Shown here: piece by piece, positions 54,300 through 62,406 of the stretch
Position numbering within the stretch: position 1 is the stretch's first letter
Layout: every line of letters starts with the position of its first letter
Source of the DNA: an uncultured Tenacibaculum sp.
GTDB taxonomy: Bacteria > Bacteroidota > Bacteroidia > Flavobacteriales > Flavobacteriaceae
Reading direction: 5' to 3'
Assembly: GCA_947504185.1 (NCBI GenBank)
Contig: CANNGJ010000001.1
Span: forward strand, 124,001-188,000
DNA: 64,000 nt
Notes under the pieces: model-generated
Seen by the model: only the letters and a program-made list of their open reading frames with translations
Told to the model about the DNA's origin: nothing
The model's database searches: none
Translations under genes and position numbers: made by a program

Positions 54300-54926
54300 T
54301 TAAGGCTTCGATATTTGGACAATCCTTAATTCTTCAAGCATGACATCAAGATCACCACTTTCAATTGCGTCTTGGATATCAGAGACATGTTCATCAATTT
54401 CTTGTTGGGCTGCTTTTCTGGTCGTAAAGGTTTTAGGGACATTTTCATTACTCTTATCAACAACCGACCACGTATTGAGCCAACCATCGGATGCGGTGAG
54501 GGTTTGCACTTCATAGAGGATATCGGGGTTTTGTGTTCCTAGCTCTTCTAGAATTTCAGCGTCATGAGCTGCGCTTTCTTCTTCAAGGTCTGTAACGATT
54601 GGATGAGGTATGAGATGGGTAAAGTCATATTCGGCGGATATGGTCTTGCTCCATTTTGATTGCACAAAAAAAGATGCATAGATGTCTTCAACAATCACGC
54701 TATATGTTTCAAAATTAGCGTCTGTTTTTAACTCGATGAAGCTCTGATCCGAGAGAATTTTAAGGGACGGCTTGATATAGAGTTTTTGAATATCGTGGTT
54801 ATATTTTAAAATGTTTCGTGTGCGTTCGATTTGATCACGTAAATCATCTGTAACACATAGCCCAATCTCATCGGGCCATGTGCAAAATTCAGTACCAAAA
54901 GATTTTTTAATTGTCTGGTGTTTCAT
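54300..54926 (-). CDS. Hypothetical protein
   Basis: The start at 54926 (208 residues, MKHQTIKKSF) is preferred because the longer frame adds only basic, signal-like residues. The protein is acidic and soluble, with a strand-rich middle (SFIELKTDANFETYSVIVED). No family was recognised. It is the last gene of the minus-strand ParB operon, 69 bp downstream of ParB. Confidence 0.6.
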   Translation of the reverse strand: MKHQTIKKSFGTEFCTWPDEIGLCVTDDLRDQIERTRNILKYNHDIQKLYIKPSLKILSDQSFIELKTDANFETYSVIVEDIYASFFVQSKWSKTISAEYDFTHLIPHPIVTDLEEESAAHDAEILEELGTQNPDILYEVQTLTASDGWLNTWSVVDKSNENVPKTFTTRKAAQQEIDEHVSDIQDAIESGDLDVMLEELRIVQISKP

Positions 54927-54995
54927 AATTCTCTCTGCATTTAGTATAAAACATAGATAAGCCTCACGCCACAAAAGGCGCAAGGACATACCTTT

Positions 54996-56708
54996 TTATT
55001 CGCATTCAGTAACAGCATCGGGGTCGATGGCAGGAAACTGAAAAACAGCAGGTAACCATTTATGAGCTATTTTCTCATTATCATTGGGTTTTTCCGTAGA
55101 GCGAATACGTTTGAAATTCTCAGCCATTGACTGAACAAGCTTACTTTTCTTATATCCATCACCCGTTCCAAAAAGAGGCGATAATTTACTTTCAGAAATA
55201 ACATCTTTTAACTGGCTCATATTACGGCGTTTCAAAAATGGTTCATCGGGTGTCCAAACTTTGCCCATATCCACTTTTAAATCCTGAGCAACGCGGTTAA
55301 ATAAGCTATCTTCATTGGTATCAAGGCGATCACATTGTAATTGACCAAAACACAAAATGGATAAAAGCGAATGCAAATTTTCGAGTTCTTCATCACTCAA
55401 ATGTTTGAGCGTTGTATAATAATCAACACTTTTAATTCGATCACACCCTACGCCATGATAAGATTGAATAAATCTTAAAACATCCTCATCATCAGTTATA
55501 TCAAATGCAGATAAAGCTGAATTGATTGTCATGTTAAGCACATCAAAAGACGTTGATTGATTGTCTTCTTCCGTAAAATAACGCAAACATTTATGCAGCT
55601 CTAACCTAATCCCATTATGACCTGATAGCATTTGAACAATAGCAAGCTCTTTTGCGATGCGTGGATTTTTTAATAAAGCGGCTTGAACGGCTATTGATTT
55701 ATGCATGGCGATATATTCGCAAAGAGGTTTTGAATACGTTGCACGTGGTTTTGCTTCTGTAAGCTCAGTCGCTTTTTCGTCAAGGTCACAACTGACAAGA
55801 TTTCTATGTATTTCTACTTCACCTGATGACGATACATGAATAACTGCGCCCCCTAATTCATTGTCTTGTGCTGGGCGATATTTCCACTCATGAAAATACC
55901 CTTTTATAATTTCAACAGGGTCTAATCCTTTATTATTGATGAGATCATATTCAAGTAATTGAATAGCTTCATTTTGAAGTGTCCAAAACTGTTCCATATC
56001 ATCGAAAAAAGTTGTGTCATCATCCCCGAATAAATCACTGCTATATGTTCCTTCATAGAGCTTGGTATCAAACAAAGCATAAGAAAGACAGGCTTTATCA
56101 TCGCTCATATAGTCCTTAATGTCTTTGGCATCATAATGAGATAAATGACCCTTCTTTATAAAATCGACTTGCTGTTTTTGCGTTCCAACAGTCAACGCCT
56201 CGGCTTGTGATAGATTAATATCCTTATTACTAAGTGCCGTTTTAGCTTCCTCGCATAAAGAAAAAAGAGCAAGTCGGCGTTTGATCGTAGAGATACTTAA
56301 ACCTGTTTGCGCTGCGATATCATCTACGCTCATTTTATCTTGTAACAAACCGACAACCGCGTCCGCTTCTTCTAAGGGTGATAGATTTTCACGTTGCACA
56401 TTTTCGATTGTCGCAATGCGGTGCGTAGCTTCTGCGCTTAAGCCTTCCTCAATTTTAACAGAGACTTCATAATCTTTTGGTAAGTCTCCATTTTTAACCA
56501 AAAGAGATAATGCCCGAAAGCGTCTTTCCCCTGAAATTATAGAGTAAGTTTTGCTCTTGCCTTTGGGTTTGGCAACCACCAAATTTTGTAAAAGCCCGTC
56601 TGTTTTGATGCTTGCGGCCAGTCCTGCAATCGTTTCATCATCAAAGCTTTTACGTGGGTTGTTTTTAGAGGGTTTAATTTGGTTCAATGTTAATGTTTGA
56701 AGTTCCAT
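54996..56708 (-). CDS. parB: ParB-family partition protein without a ParA partner in the window
   Basis: This 570-residue protein has an N-terminal ParB domain (QIKPSKNNPRKSFDDETI, and the arginine motif ISGERRFRALSLL at about 58-70) and an HTH (VDDIAAQTGLSISTIKRRLAL). The long C-terminal part is helical and of unknown function. ParB proteins bind centromere sites and load DNA for partition. No ParA ATPase gene is near. It is followed downstream by a hypothetical protein on the same strand. Confidence 0.88.
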   Translation of the reverse strand: MELQTLTLNQIKPSKNNPRKSFDDETIAGLAASIKTDGLLQNLVVAKPKGKSKTYSIISGERRFRALSLLVKNGDLPKDYEVSVKIEEGLSAEATHRIATIENVQRENLSPLEEADAVVGLLQDKMSVDDIAAQTGLSISTIKRRLALFSLCEEAKTALSNKDINLSQAEALTVGTQKQQVDFIKKGHLSHYDAKDIKDYMSDDKACLSYALFDTKLYEGTYSSDLFGDDDTTFFDDMEQFWTLQNEAIQLLEYDLINNKGLDPVEIIKGYFHEWKYRPAQDNELGGAVIHVSSSGEVEIHRNLVSCDLDEKATELTEAKPRATYSKPLCEYIAMHKSIAVQAALLKNPRIAKELAIVQMLSGHNGIRLELHKCLRYFTEEDNQSTSFDVLNMTINSALSAFDITDDEDVLRFIQSYHGVGCDRIKSVDYYTTLKHLSDEELENLHSLLSILCFGQLQCDRLDTNEDSLFNRVAQDLKVDMGKVWTPDEPFLKRRNMSQLKDVISESKLSPLFGTGDGYKKSKLVQSMAENFKRIRSTEKPNDNEKIAHKWLPAVFQFPAIDPDAVTECE

Positions 56709-56786
56709 TTTAATTTTTCCTTATAAATTTGATGCAAAATCGCACCGTGGAACAGCCTTTTTTCAAGGCTGCTCGTTGGTACAATC

Positions 56787-57554
56787 TTATGATTTGAATA
56801 AGTCCAGTTGATTAGCTCCGATCATCGGCATGACTTCAAAATCAGCCCGAACGGGTGTTTCAGCTTTCAAAACCTCTTTGAACATGCGCCCATGTTTTTC
56901 CAAAAACGGAATTGCTGCGGGAGTGTATGCGCTTTCAAATGTTTCAAGGGTTAATGAATTACCATGTATCACTTGTGCAGCAATTCCGCGCCAAGTGAGC
57001 TGAACAAAAAGCATATAATAGGTACTTTTATTAAGTTCTGTAACTTGCACACTCATACAATCCATAGGCTCAAAACCTTTTTCTTGTACGATATCGGCGG
57101 CGCATAAAACCATACAGCCCGCACCCGCTGCGGGGTCGTTTAATGTAAAAAACCCATCATCTTTGATAAGGCTTTCAATGTCTGGCAATGTGATAAGAGC
57201 CATCAATTTAGAAACATCATAGGGCGTAAAAAACTGACCGTTTTTCTTATCAAGTGTGCCTAATTCTGCTGCAATTTCTCCTAAAAAATCACAGCCTTTT
57301 TCGTGAAGTGCTTGAATGGTCAAATGCGCTAATTTTGGCATTAAGCGGACATCATCCTTATTTTTATACGTGCCAACGATGGACATATATTGATCTTCTA
57401 GTTTGTCGGCTCTTTCTTCGTTTTGAGTTGTGGTTTTTGCATGAGCGCAATACGCCATTTTGCAGAAATTCCTAAAATGCTCTTGCCTATGTTTGGAACG
57501 ATCCATTTGCTCTAAAGTGGAAATGAAGTCTTTTTTAAGGGTCAAAATACTCAT
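56787..57554 (-). CDS. N-6 DNA methylase-like protein lacking the NPPY motif
   Basis: This 255-residue protein has the FTPYDVSKLM and SAM-binding DPAAGAGCMV motifs (about 115-150) of N-6 adenine methyltransferases. The catalytic NPPY region is missing: the chain reads VIHGNSLTLETFESAY and ends soon after. It is short compared with active enzymes, so it may be inactive or regulatory. It starts at the base where the J-domain gene ends (1-bp overlap). Confidence 0.78.
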   Translation of the reverse strand: MSILTLKKDFISTLEQMDRSKHRQEHFRNFCKMAYCAHAKTTTQNEERADKLEDQYMSIVGTYKNKDDVRLMPKLAHLTIQALHEKGCDFLGEIAAELGTLDKKNGQFFTPYDVSKLMALITLPDIESLIKDDGFFTLNDPAAGAGCMVLCAADIVQEKGFEPMDCMSVQVTELNKSTYYMLFVQLTWRGIAAQVIHGNSLTLETFESAYTPAAIPFLEKHGRMFKEVLKAETPVRADFEVMPMIGANQLDLFKS

Positions 57555-58039
57555 TATGCACCCCCTTGAATCATCGTTGTGTAACGCTTGGGAGTGTATG
57601 AACCGTAAGTATCACGAATTTCTGACAAAGATTTATTGCCTTTGGAACGACTTTTAAAATCTTCGGGTCTGAAATACCAAGCTTTCTTTTTTGATGCCCA
57701 TTTAAAGTTAGCTTCCTTTAATACTTCCTTATGTTTGCGTGTTTCCCCTGTTACCCAAACCCACGCACCGCAAATTTCAATAATAAGATCAGAAATATTC
57801 AAAATAGCGTTAAGTGCATCATTCAATAAATCACCATAATCGCTTTGCTGTTCTTTGATTTCTCCTTGATAGTCTTTAAGAGCGTCATAGGCTTGATTGA
57901 TGATTTTCATCATTTCAGCCCCTGCTTTATTTATATCGGGATGATATTTTTTACAGGCTGCCCTATAAGCTGTTTTTGTTTGTTCTGGTGTTATCTTTCC
58001 AAAAACCCCAAGTATTTTTGCTGCATCATAGATATTCAT
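57554..58039 (-). CDS. J-domain protein with a plasmid-type C-terminal domain
   Basis: This 161-residue protein has an N-terminal J domain with the HPD motif (CKKYHPDINK, about residues 30-39) and a C-terminal domain (GAWVWVTGETRKHKEVLKEA ... KKAWYFRPEDF) that is common on proteobacterial plasmids. It would recruit DnaK to a plasmid protein. It is the first gene of a minus-strand operon with the methylase-like and ParB genes. Confidence 0.88.
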   Translation of the reverse strand: MNIYDAAKILGVFGKITPEQTKTAYRAACKKYHPDINKAGAEMMKIINQAYDALKDYQGEIKEQQSDYGDLLNDALNAILNISDLIIEICGAWVWVTGETRKHKEVLKEANFKWASKKKAWYFRPEDFKSRSKGNKSLSEIRDTYGSYTPKRYTTMIQGGA

Positions 58040-58127
58040 TAAAACTGTCCTTTTTAAATTGTTGTCTATGTCTCGGCTTGCCTGAACGGTGAATATTTGA
58101 GTAAAAAAGCTTCTTCAAATGAACTTG

Positions 58128-58450
58128 CGCCCCAAAACATAATTTTTTTGGGGCGACAAGAATTGTCGCTTAAAAGCGGCTGAATCAGTCAAGGGAGAAA
58201 CACTTCGCAGAAGTGCTTGGGCGAGAAATCGTTAAAATTTCGGAAGGTTCGCGTGCATTTTTAGCGCGTGAAAACCGTGATTTTCACTATTTATTGGCTT
58301 TCGCGCTTTACGGATTGAGACAAGGATTCATATATAGAAAAAAAGCCATTCCATACTTGGAATGACTCGCCTTAAAAGCATCGCCAGGGGCGATACATAC
58401 TTTCTAAAAGAGAAACGAGGGGCAATAACGTGTGTGGATCATTACCCCTC
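58128..58450. other. Array of seven stem-loops (candidate origin or transfer site)
   Basis: Seven inverted repeats lie within about 320 bp: CGCCCCAAAA/TTTTGGGGCG (58128), GCGACAA/TTGTCGC (58153), CACTTC/GAAGTG (58201), GTGAAAA/TTTTCAC (58268), CATTCCA/TGGAATG (58347), ATCGCC/GGCGAT (58380) and GAGGGG/CCCCTC (58417). Six are perfect. The region holds no gene and sits upstream of the J-domain operon, next to two XRE pseudogenes. Such arrays are typical of single-strand origins, oriT or recombination substrates, but no specific match was made. Confidence 0.55.
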
Positions 58451-58547
58451 TAACTAGCAGTATAACGCCAGTTTATTATCAAACTAAAGACAGACTGCTA
58501 CAAATACAAGAATTATCCAATGTAAATACATATGTGAGAATTCTGCA

Positions 58548-58847
58548 TTGTCCATTTTCAATCAAGACAAAGAAGATCTAAAATCCGAACTAGGCGATAT
58601 TATAAAATATCTTCGGAAAAAACAAGGCATGACACAAGAGGATTTGGCGTAAGATTCGGGCTTAAATTTATCGACAATCAGTAAGATTGAGCAAGGTGTA
58701 AATGATATTGCTCTTTATACCCTCCTAAAACTATCAAAAGAACTAAGCGTTGATCCCGGCATTATAGTTTCAGCTCTTAATGACTTTAATGAAGGTAGCA
58801 CAAAAAGAGCCCTTCTTAGTTTACAACGTCAAATCAACAAAAAATAA
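58548..58847 (+). pseudogene. XRE regulator with one in-frame TAA
   Basis: From the TTG at 58548 this frame reads an XRE repressor with HTH (DIIKYLRKKQGMTQEDLA, stop TAA at 58650-58652, DSGLNLSTISKIEQG) and a short C-terminus to the TAA at 58845. One base change (TAA in place of CAA, GAA or AAA) would restore a full 99-residue repressor. It is followed 58 bp downstream by a second XRE gene with the same type of lesion. Confidence 0.72.
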
Positions 58848-58905
58848 TCAAGCTTTAGTTAAAGTCTAAAACAGCTTATGATCCTCTAAAAAAGGGATAG
58901 AAGTG

Positions 58906-59244
58906 ATGAAACCAAGAGCCACCGAAGCGGATGTTGAAATCGGCTGTAAACTTAAAAAGCTACGCACCCTAAAAGGAATCAGCCAAACTGCGCTGGCTAA
59001 TCAATTGGGTCTGACATTCTAACAGCTTCAAAAATATGAGCGGGGTACAAATAGAATAAGCGCAGTCAATCTTCATAAACTATCTAAAGCCCTAGATGTG
59101 CCTATGACCGCATTCTTTGAAGAAGAAAAGACTATTAAGAATTTGGAGTTTGATAATCAAACCAAACGGCTTTTTAAATTCTGGTCGAGTGCATCAAAAA
59201 AAGAAAAAGATAATGTCTTAAAAATGATAAAGTTCTTATCGTAA
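58906..59244 (+). pseudogene. Second XRE regulator with one in-frame TAA
   Basis: From the ATG at 58906 this frame encodes an XRE protein with HTH (KLRTLKGISQTALANQLGLT, then F, the TAA at 59020-59022, then QLQKYERGTNRI). In alphaproteobacterial homologues this position is usually Gln (GLTFQQ-QKYERG), so a single C to T change of CAA is likely. The rest is open to 59244. It resembles SinR/plasmid repressors of Alphaproteobacteria. Confidence 0.75.
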
Positions 59245-59289
59245 AAACGGCGACAGAGGACACATTGAGTGCGGCTTAACGAAATGAGA

Positions 59290-59345
59290 CAAGCAAAGAT
59301 TTAAGATAAGGCAAACTTGATTTGACTTAGCGTAATTTTGCGAAG
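59290..59345 (+). promoter_or_regulatory. Promoter copy 2 shared with 42812-42863, antisense to a small gene
   Basis: It shares CAAGCAAAGATTTAAG and CTTAGCGTAATTTTGCGAAG with copy 1, with a 4-bp longer spacer. The -7 box TAATTTTG (59333-59340) points toward the 51-codon gene on the opposite strand, so it could make an antisense transcript. No plus-strand gene follows. Confidence 0.5.
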
Positions 59346-59364
59346 AATGAATGAGGTAAGAGGA

Positions 59365-59520
59365 TTATGATGTCTTACGCTTTTCTTTTAGTGATTTTAG
59401 ACGTGCTTCTTTAAAGATTAATTTCTGGTATTCATCTAAATCAGCACAAACTTTCTCAAGAATAAAATCAGTAGTATCTTGGGTATCCTCTTTAGAGTGC
59501 GATTTTTCATTTTCTGGCAT
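59365..59520 (-). CDS. Small hypothetical protein
   Basis: This 51-residue frame (MPENEKSHSKEDTQ...) is preceded by AGGAG, 8 bp before the ATG. It is charged, with a basic C-terminus (EARLKSLKEKRKTS). It follows the next gene upstream on the same strand by 9 bp. No family was recognised. Confidence 0.55.
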   Translation of the reverse strand: MPENEKSHSKEDTQDTTDFILEKVCADLDEYQKLIFKEARLKSLKEKRKTS

Positions 59521-59529
59521 TGAAATCTC

Positions 59530-59703
59530 CTAAACTAAAAAATAGCGTCCATCAGTGCCCTCATGCAGACGAGCCATAATACTGCGTACCGCTGCGCGTT
59601 TTTTAGGGTCGGCTTCAGGAGAAAGATAGGGCTTCACATCTTCATATGCAGCTGAACCTTTTTCTTGAAATAGCTCTAATATGTGGGTCTCTAAATTTTT
59701 CAT
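59530..59703 (-). CDS. Small hypothetical protein
   Basis: The start at 59703 (57 residues, MKNLETHILELFQEKG) avoids a hydrophobic extension. The protein is a small helical domain ending EGTDGRYFLV. It is 9 bp upstream of the 51-codon gene and likely co-transcribed. No family was recognised. Confidence 0.55.
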   Translation of the reverse strand: MKNLETHILELFQEKGSAAYEDVKPYLSPEADPKKRAAVRSIMARLHEGTDGRYFLV

Positions 59704-59815
59704 CGGCTCAATATATATAAACTCAAATATAACACAACTTAAAATAGCAATTGATTTCATACGTTGGAATTATAAAAAGCCCCTACTCTCAAAAGTAAAG
59801 GGGCTTTCAATGTAT

Positions 59816-60520
59816 TTAAGCCACGGATTTATAACGGGCTACACCCTTAAGACGGTTTTGTGCAAGGTGGCAATATTTTTCTTCTAGCTCAATACCTATA
59901 TAATCTCGGTCATTCAAAGCTGCTGCCACGGCTGTTGTTCCTGAACCAGAAAACGGATCGAGAACTATATTCCCTGCTTTTGAGAAGGCTTTAACCAAAG
60001 GGGCTATGATGCTGACTGATTTTTCAGTCGGGTGAGATTTATTCCCAGTATAGTGCCACTCTTGGACATTACTAATGGGCTGCTGTGGTTTAGCAGGATT
60101 GCCTTTAATAAGGACAAAGGCAGATTCACTCATATGTTTTGTGAAGCCAATGCTTGAGGCATATTCTTTTACCCAGACGATATGCCCAACTGATTTAAAG
60201 CCAACCTCATGCCATTTTTTAGCAAATTGATGGATGGCGTTCCAGCCATAGAAACTGATGCAATAGCTATTGGGCTTCATCACCCGATACACTTCGTCAA
60301 AGACGTCCAAAACGCTTTTAGAATTGCTGTTCGTGTCATTAGCAACGCTTCGACCTGTGCGGTCTATATAGTTACATAAGTAAGGTGGATCGGTGATTAC
60401 AAGGTCAATGGTTTCTGACTTGAATTTGGAGAGGATGTTTTTTGAGTCTCCGCAGATTATTTGGTTTGGGGTGGTTAATACTCTATCTGTATTGTCTAAA
60501 TATATGGATGAATTTTTCAT
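59816..60520 (-). CDS. Site-specific DNA methyltransferase (beta-class order)
   Basis: This 234-residue protein has the catalytic motif TDPPYLCNY (about 40-48) before the SAM-binding motif LDPFSGSGTTAVAA (about 192-205), an order seen in beta-class N4/N6 amino-methyltransferases. It includes SHPTEKSV before the SAM motif. Plasmid-borne solitary methylases of this type often protect DNA during transfer. No restriction endonuclease is adjacent; the GIY-YIG protein at 61596 is a possible but unproven partner. Confidence 0.9.
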   Translation of the reverse strand: MKNSSIYLDNTDRVLTTPNQIICGDSKNILSKFKSETIDLVITDPPYLCNYIDRTGRSVANDTNSNSKSVLDVFDEVYRVMKPNSYCISFYGWNAIHQFAKKWHEVGFKSVGHIVWVKEYASSIGFTKHMSESAFVLIKGNPAKPQQPISNVQEWHYTGNKSHPTEKSVSIIAPLVKAFSKAGNIVLDPFSGSGTTAVAAALNDRDYIGIELEEKYCHLAQNRLKGVARYKSVA

Positions 60521-60555
60521 GAGAATGAGATTTTAATGTTAATAAAAAAAGAGGC

Positions 60556-60810
60556 TTATTTAGCCCCTTTCTTGTGGTTTGGTACAAATGTGTCTACTTC
60601 GATATAGTGTGTTTTTCCAAACTGTGTTGCTTCTTTTCTCTGCACAACTTTGATGTTGAGATAGGTCTTGCCTTCATACTCATAGGTGAGCTTTTTAACA
60701 TTTTCATCAAGTAAAATATCGACGCAGATTGCACCTTCTACAAGTGAGTTTCCAAATTTTTCTGAGGCTTTGAAATTTTTTCCTAAGATGATTTTTTTTG
60801 AATTTTCCAT
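60556..60810 (-). CDS. Small hypothetical protein
   Basis: This 84-residue soluble protein is beta-rich, with KTYLNIKVVQRKEATQFG and an ending VDTFVPNHKKGAK. No family was recognised. It precedes the methyltransferase gene by 35 bp on the same strand and may be co-transcribed with it. Confidence 0.55.
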   Translation of the reverse strand: MENSKKIILGKNFKASEKFGNSLVEGAICVDILLDENVKKLTYEYEGKTYLNIKVVQRKEATQFGKTHYIEVDTFVPNHKKGAK

Positions 60811-61188
60811 GATTTCTATTTTTAAAGTGACTATTAATTACATGCGCGGGTTAAGGGCGAAACAGGAAAAACAAAGACGGGGTAGTGCAGCTACATCATT
60901 TTTGAAAAAGTCGGAAGGCTGCCTTCAGGTAAACCGCCTTTTTAAAAAAGACGCGCCGTAAGGGTTTTATCCAAGCCCTACTTTAGTGTGTCATTACATA
61001 GTTCCACGGGTCTTAAAAAAAGAGATCAGGTAAGCAAAATCATAGGAAATCCAAGCCTGTTAGAAAACTTAAAAACAAGAGAGATAAGGCGCTGATGTTG
61101 ATATTATGATTGAAAATTGTGAATTGGCTTTAATATGAATGCACATGGTTGTACGCTCTAAACTCCAAGCAGATAAAGGAGCAATCAA
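60811..61188 (+). other. Intergenic region between divergent genes
   Basis: No gene was recognised here. One short stem (GAAGGC/GCCTTC) occurs near 60910. No promoter was assigned with confidence. Confidence 0.35.
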
Positions 61189-61533
61189 TTGAGAGACTAT
61201 TTCAATGCGAAAGTTACCTATCACAATAGCCCTGACGAGCCTCTTGAGATTATCATTAAAGTTGGTGATATTGATCCCATCGATGATATGTATGTCGATG
61301 AGTATGTAAGCGCACGCGAGGAATTAGAGAAGATAAAGAAAGACGGCCATCCTGAATTTACGCTCCTTGATTATTGGAAGAATCCCGCCCCTACGATTGA
61401 CCAAATAGATGAGCCAATGTTAGAGCCTGCCAGAACAATGATAGAAAAGGACATTGAAGATTGGATGACAAGTTCGGGGGATTATGCAGATGATGATAAT
61501 AATACGGATAATTTTCTAGCCAATGAATTATAG
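61189..61533 (+). CDS. Small acidic hypothetical protein with TTG start
   Basis: This 114-residue protein uses TTG, preceded by AAAGGAG about 8 bp upstream, a Shine-Dalgarno that is unusual for this DNA. The product is acidic with many Asp/Glu (EYVSAREELEKIKKDGHPEF) and ends in a run of Asn/Asp. No family was recognised. Confidence 0.6.
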   Translation: MRDYFNAKVTYHNSPDEPLEIIIKVGDIDPIDDMYVDEYVSAREELEKIKKDGHPEFTLLDYWKNPAPTIDQIDEPMLEPARTMIEKDIEDWMTSSGDYADDDNNTDNFLANEL

Positions 61534-61561
61534 GTCAATGAAACAGACAAAGCCCATTTTG

Positions 61562-61569
61562 TATATTTG
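61562..61569 (+). promoter_or_regulatory. -7 box of the GIY-YIG gene
   Basis: TATATTTG matches TAnnTTTG, 26 bp before the ATG at 61596. Confidence 0.55.
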
Positions 61570-61595
61570 GCTTTCCTAACCTCTTTATGTGAACA

Positions 61596-62054
61596 ATGAC
61601 AAAATTAGAAATAGAACAATACCTCCTGAAGCTTGAGGACAATCTTATTCATAAATCAGATTCTCACATTATTAAAATTACCCGTGATTGGGTGAAACAG
61701 TTTCCAAATGAAGCAGCCGTTTATCTTTTTCGGGAAGACGGTAAAATATGTTATGTCGGTGAAACAGGAAACTTAAAAGGTCGTATGGGTGACATACTAA
61801 ACACGCAAAATCACACCTTAAGACGGAACTTAGGACAGCATTATTTTGCTAATCACCCCTTATATGAGAAGGCATCATCACGAAAAAAGTACGCTCCAGA
61901 GATAGAATTACTCCTAAATGAGCGCATAGAAAACCACTTAACTATATCATTTATCTTAACCGATTTAGGCAGAAAAGAGTTAGAAGAGAGGCTATTTGAG
62001 AAACTAGATCCACTTTATAGTTTGAAAGGAAAAAGAGGGTTAAAAACATCTTAA
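61596..62054 (+). CDS. GIY-YIG nuclease-like protein
   Basis: This 152-residue protein has the GIY-YIG motif pattern (AAVYLFREDGKICYVGETGN, about 44-63) with an Arg (LKGRMGD) and a late Glu, matching the catalytic core. It is a single-domain protein of the type found next to mobile DNA and restriction genes. Its own -7 box is present. Confidence 0.82.
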   Translation: MTKLEIEQYLLKLEDNLIHKSDSHIIKITRDWVKQFPNEAAVYLFREDGKICYVGETGNLKGRMGDILNTQNHTLRRNLGQHYFANHPLYEKASSRKKYAPEIELLLNERIENHLTISFILTDLGRKELEERLFEKLDPLYSLKGKRGLKTS

Positions 62055-62142
62055 TGAGAGATATGAGATAGACGAAAATTGACTTTTAAGTTTCATTTAT
62101 GGAATTTAAAGGTTCAAAAGTGTATAAATACATCACATTTTG

Positions 62143-62150
62143 TACTTTTG
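62143..62150 (+). promoter_or_regulatory. -7 box of the controller-type HTH gene
   Basis: TACTTTTG matches TAnnTTTG and ends 5 bp before the ATG at 62156, so the transcript would be leaderless or nearly so. This decides against the upstream ATG at 62099. Confidence 0.6.
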
Positions 62151-62155
62151 TTGCA

Positions 62156-62371
62156 ATGGATAACAAACTTAACAGAATTAAGGAGGTTTTGGTTAGGCAA
62201 GGCATTAGTCAAAAAGATTTGGCTAGTCAACTTGACAAAAATGAACACACAATTTCAAATTGGTGTATCAATAAGTCACAGCCTCATATAAAAGAGCTTT
62301 ACAAGGTTGCGGAAATCTTGGAAGTTGATGTTTATGATCTGTTGGTTTCTGTAAAAGAGTTGTACCAATAA
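62156..62371 (+). CDS. XRE controller-type regulator next to the methylase
   Basis: This 71-residue protein has an HTH (LVRQGISQKDLASQLDKNEH) and a C-terminal helix (VAEILEVDVYDLLVSVKEL). The length and position suggest a controller protein of the restriction-modification gene that starts 35 bp downstream. It begins at 62156 because of the adjacent -7 box. Confidence 0.8.
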   Translation: MDNKLNRIKEVLVRQGISQKDLASQLDKNEHTISNWCINKSQPHIKELYKVAEILEVDVYDLLVSVKELYQ

Positions 62372-62406
62372 ATTTCGATTAAATCAGAGAATCCTATGCT
62401 TAATAA

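Noticed and set aside
58548..59244. Reassigned stop codon (TAA read as Gln) in the element
   Set aside because: TAA is used as a normal stop at many genes in the same element, and only two genes show in-frame TAA; two nonsense mutations or readthrough are simpler.
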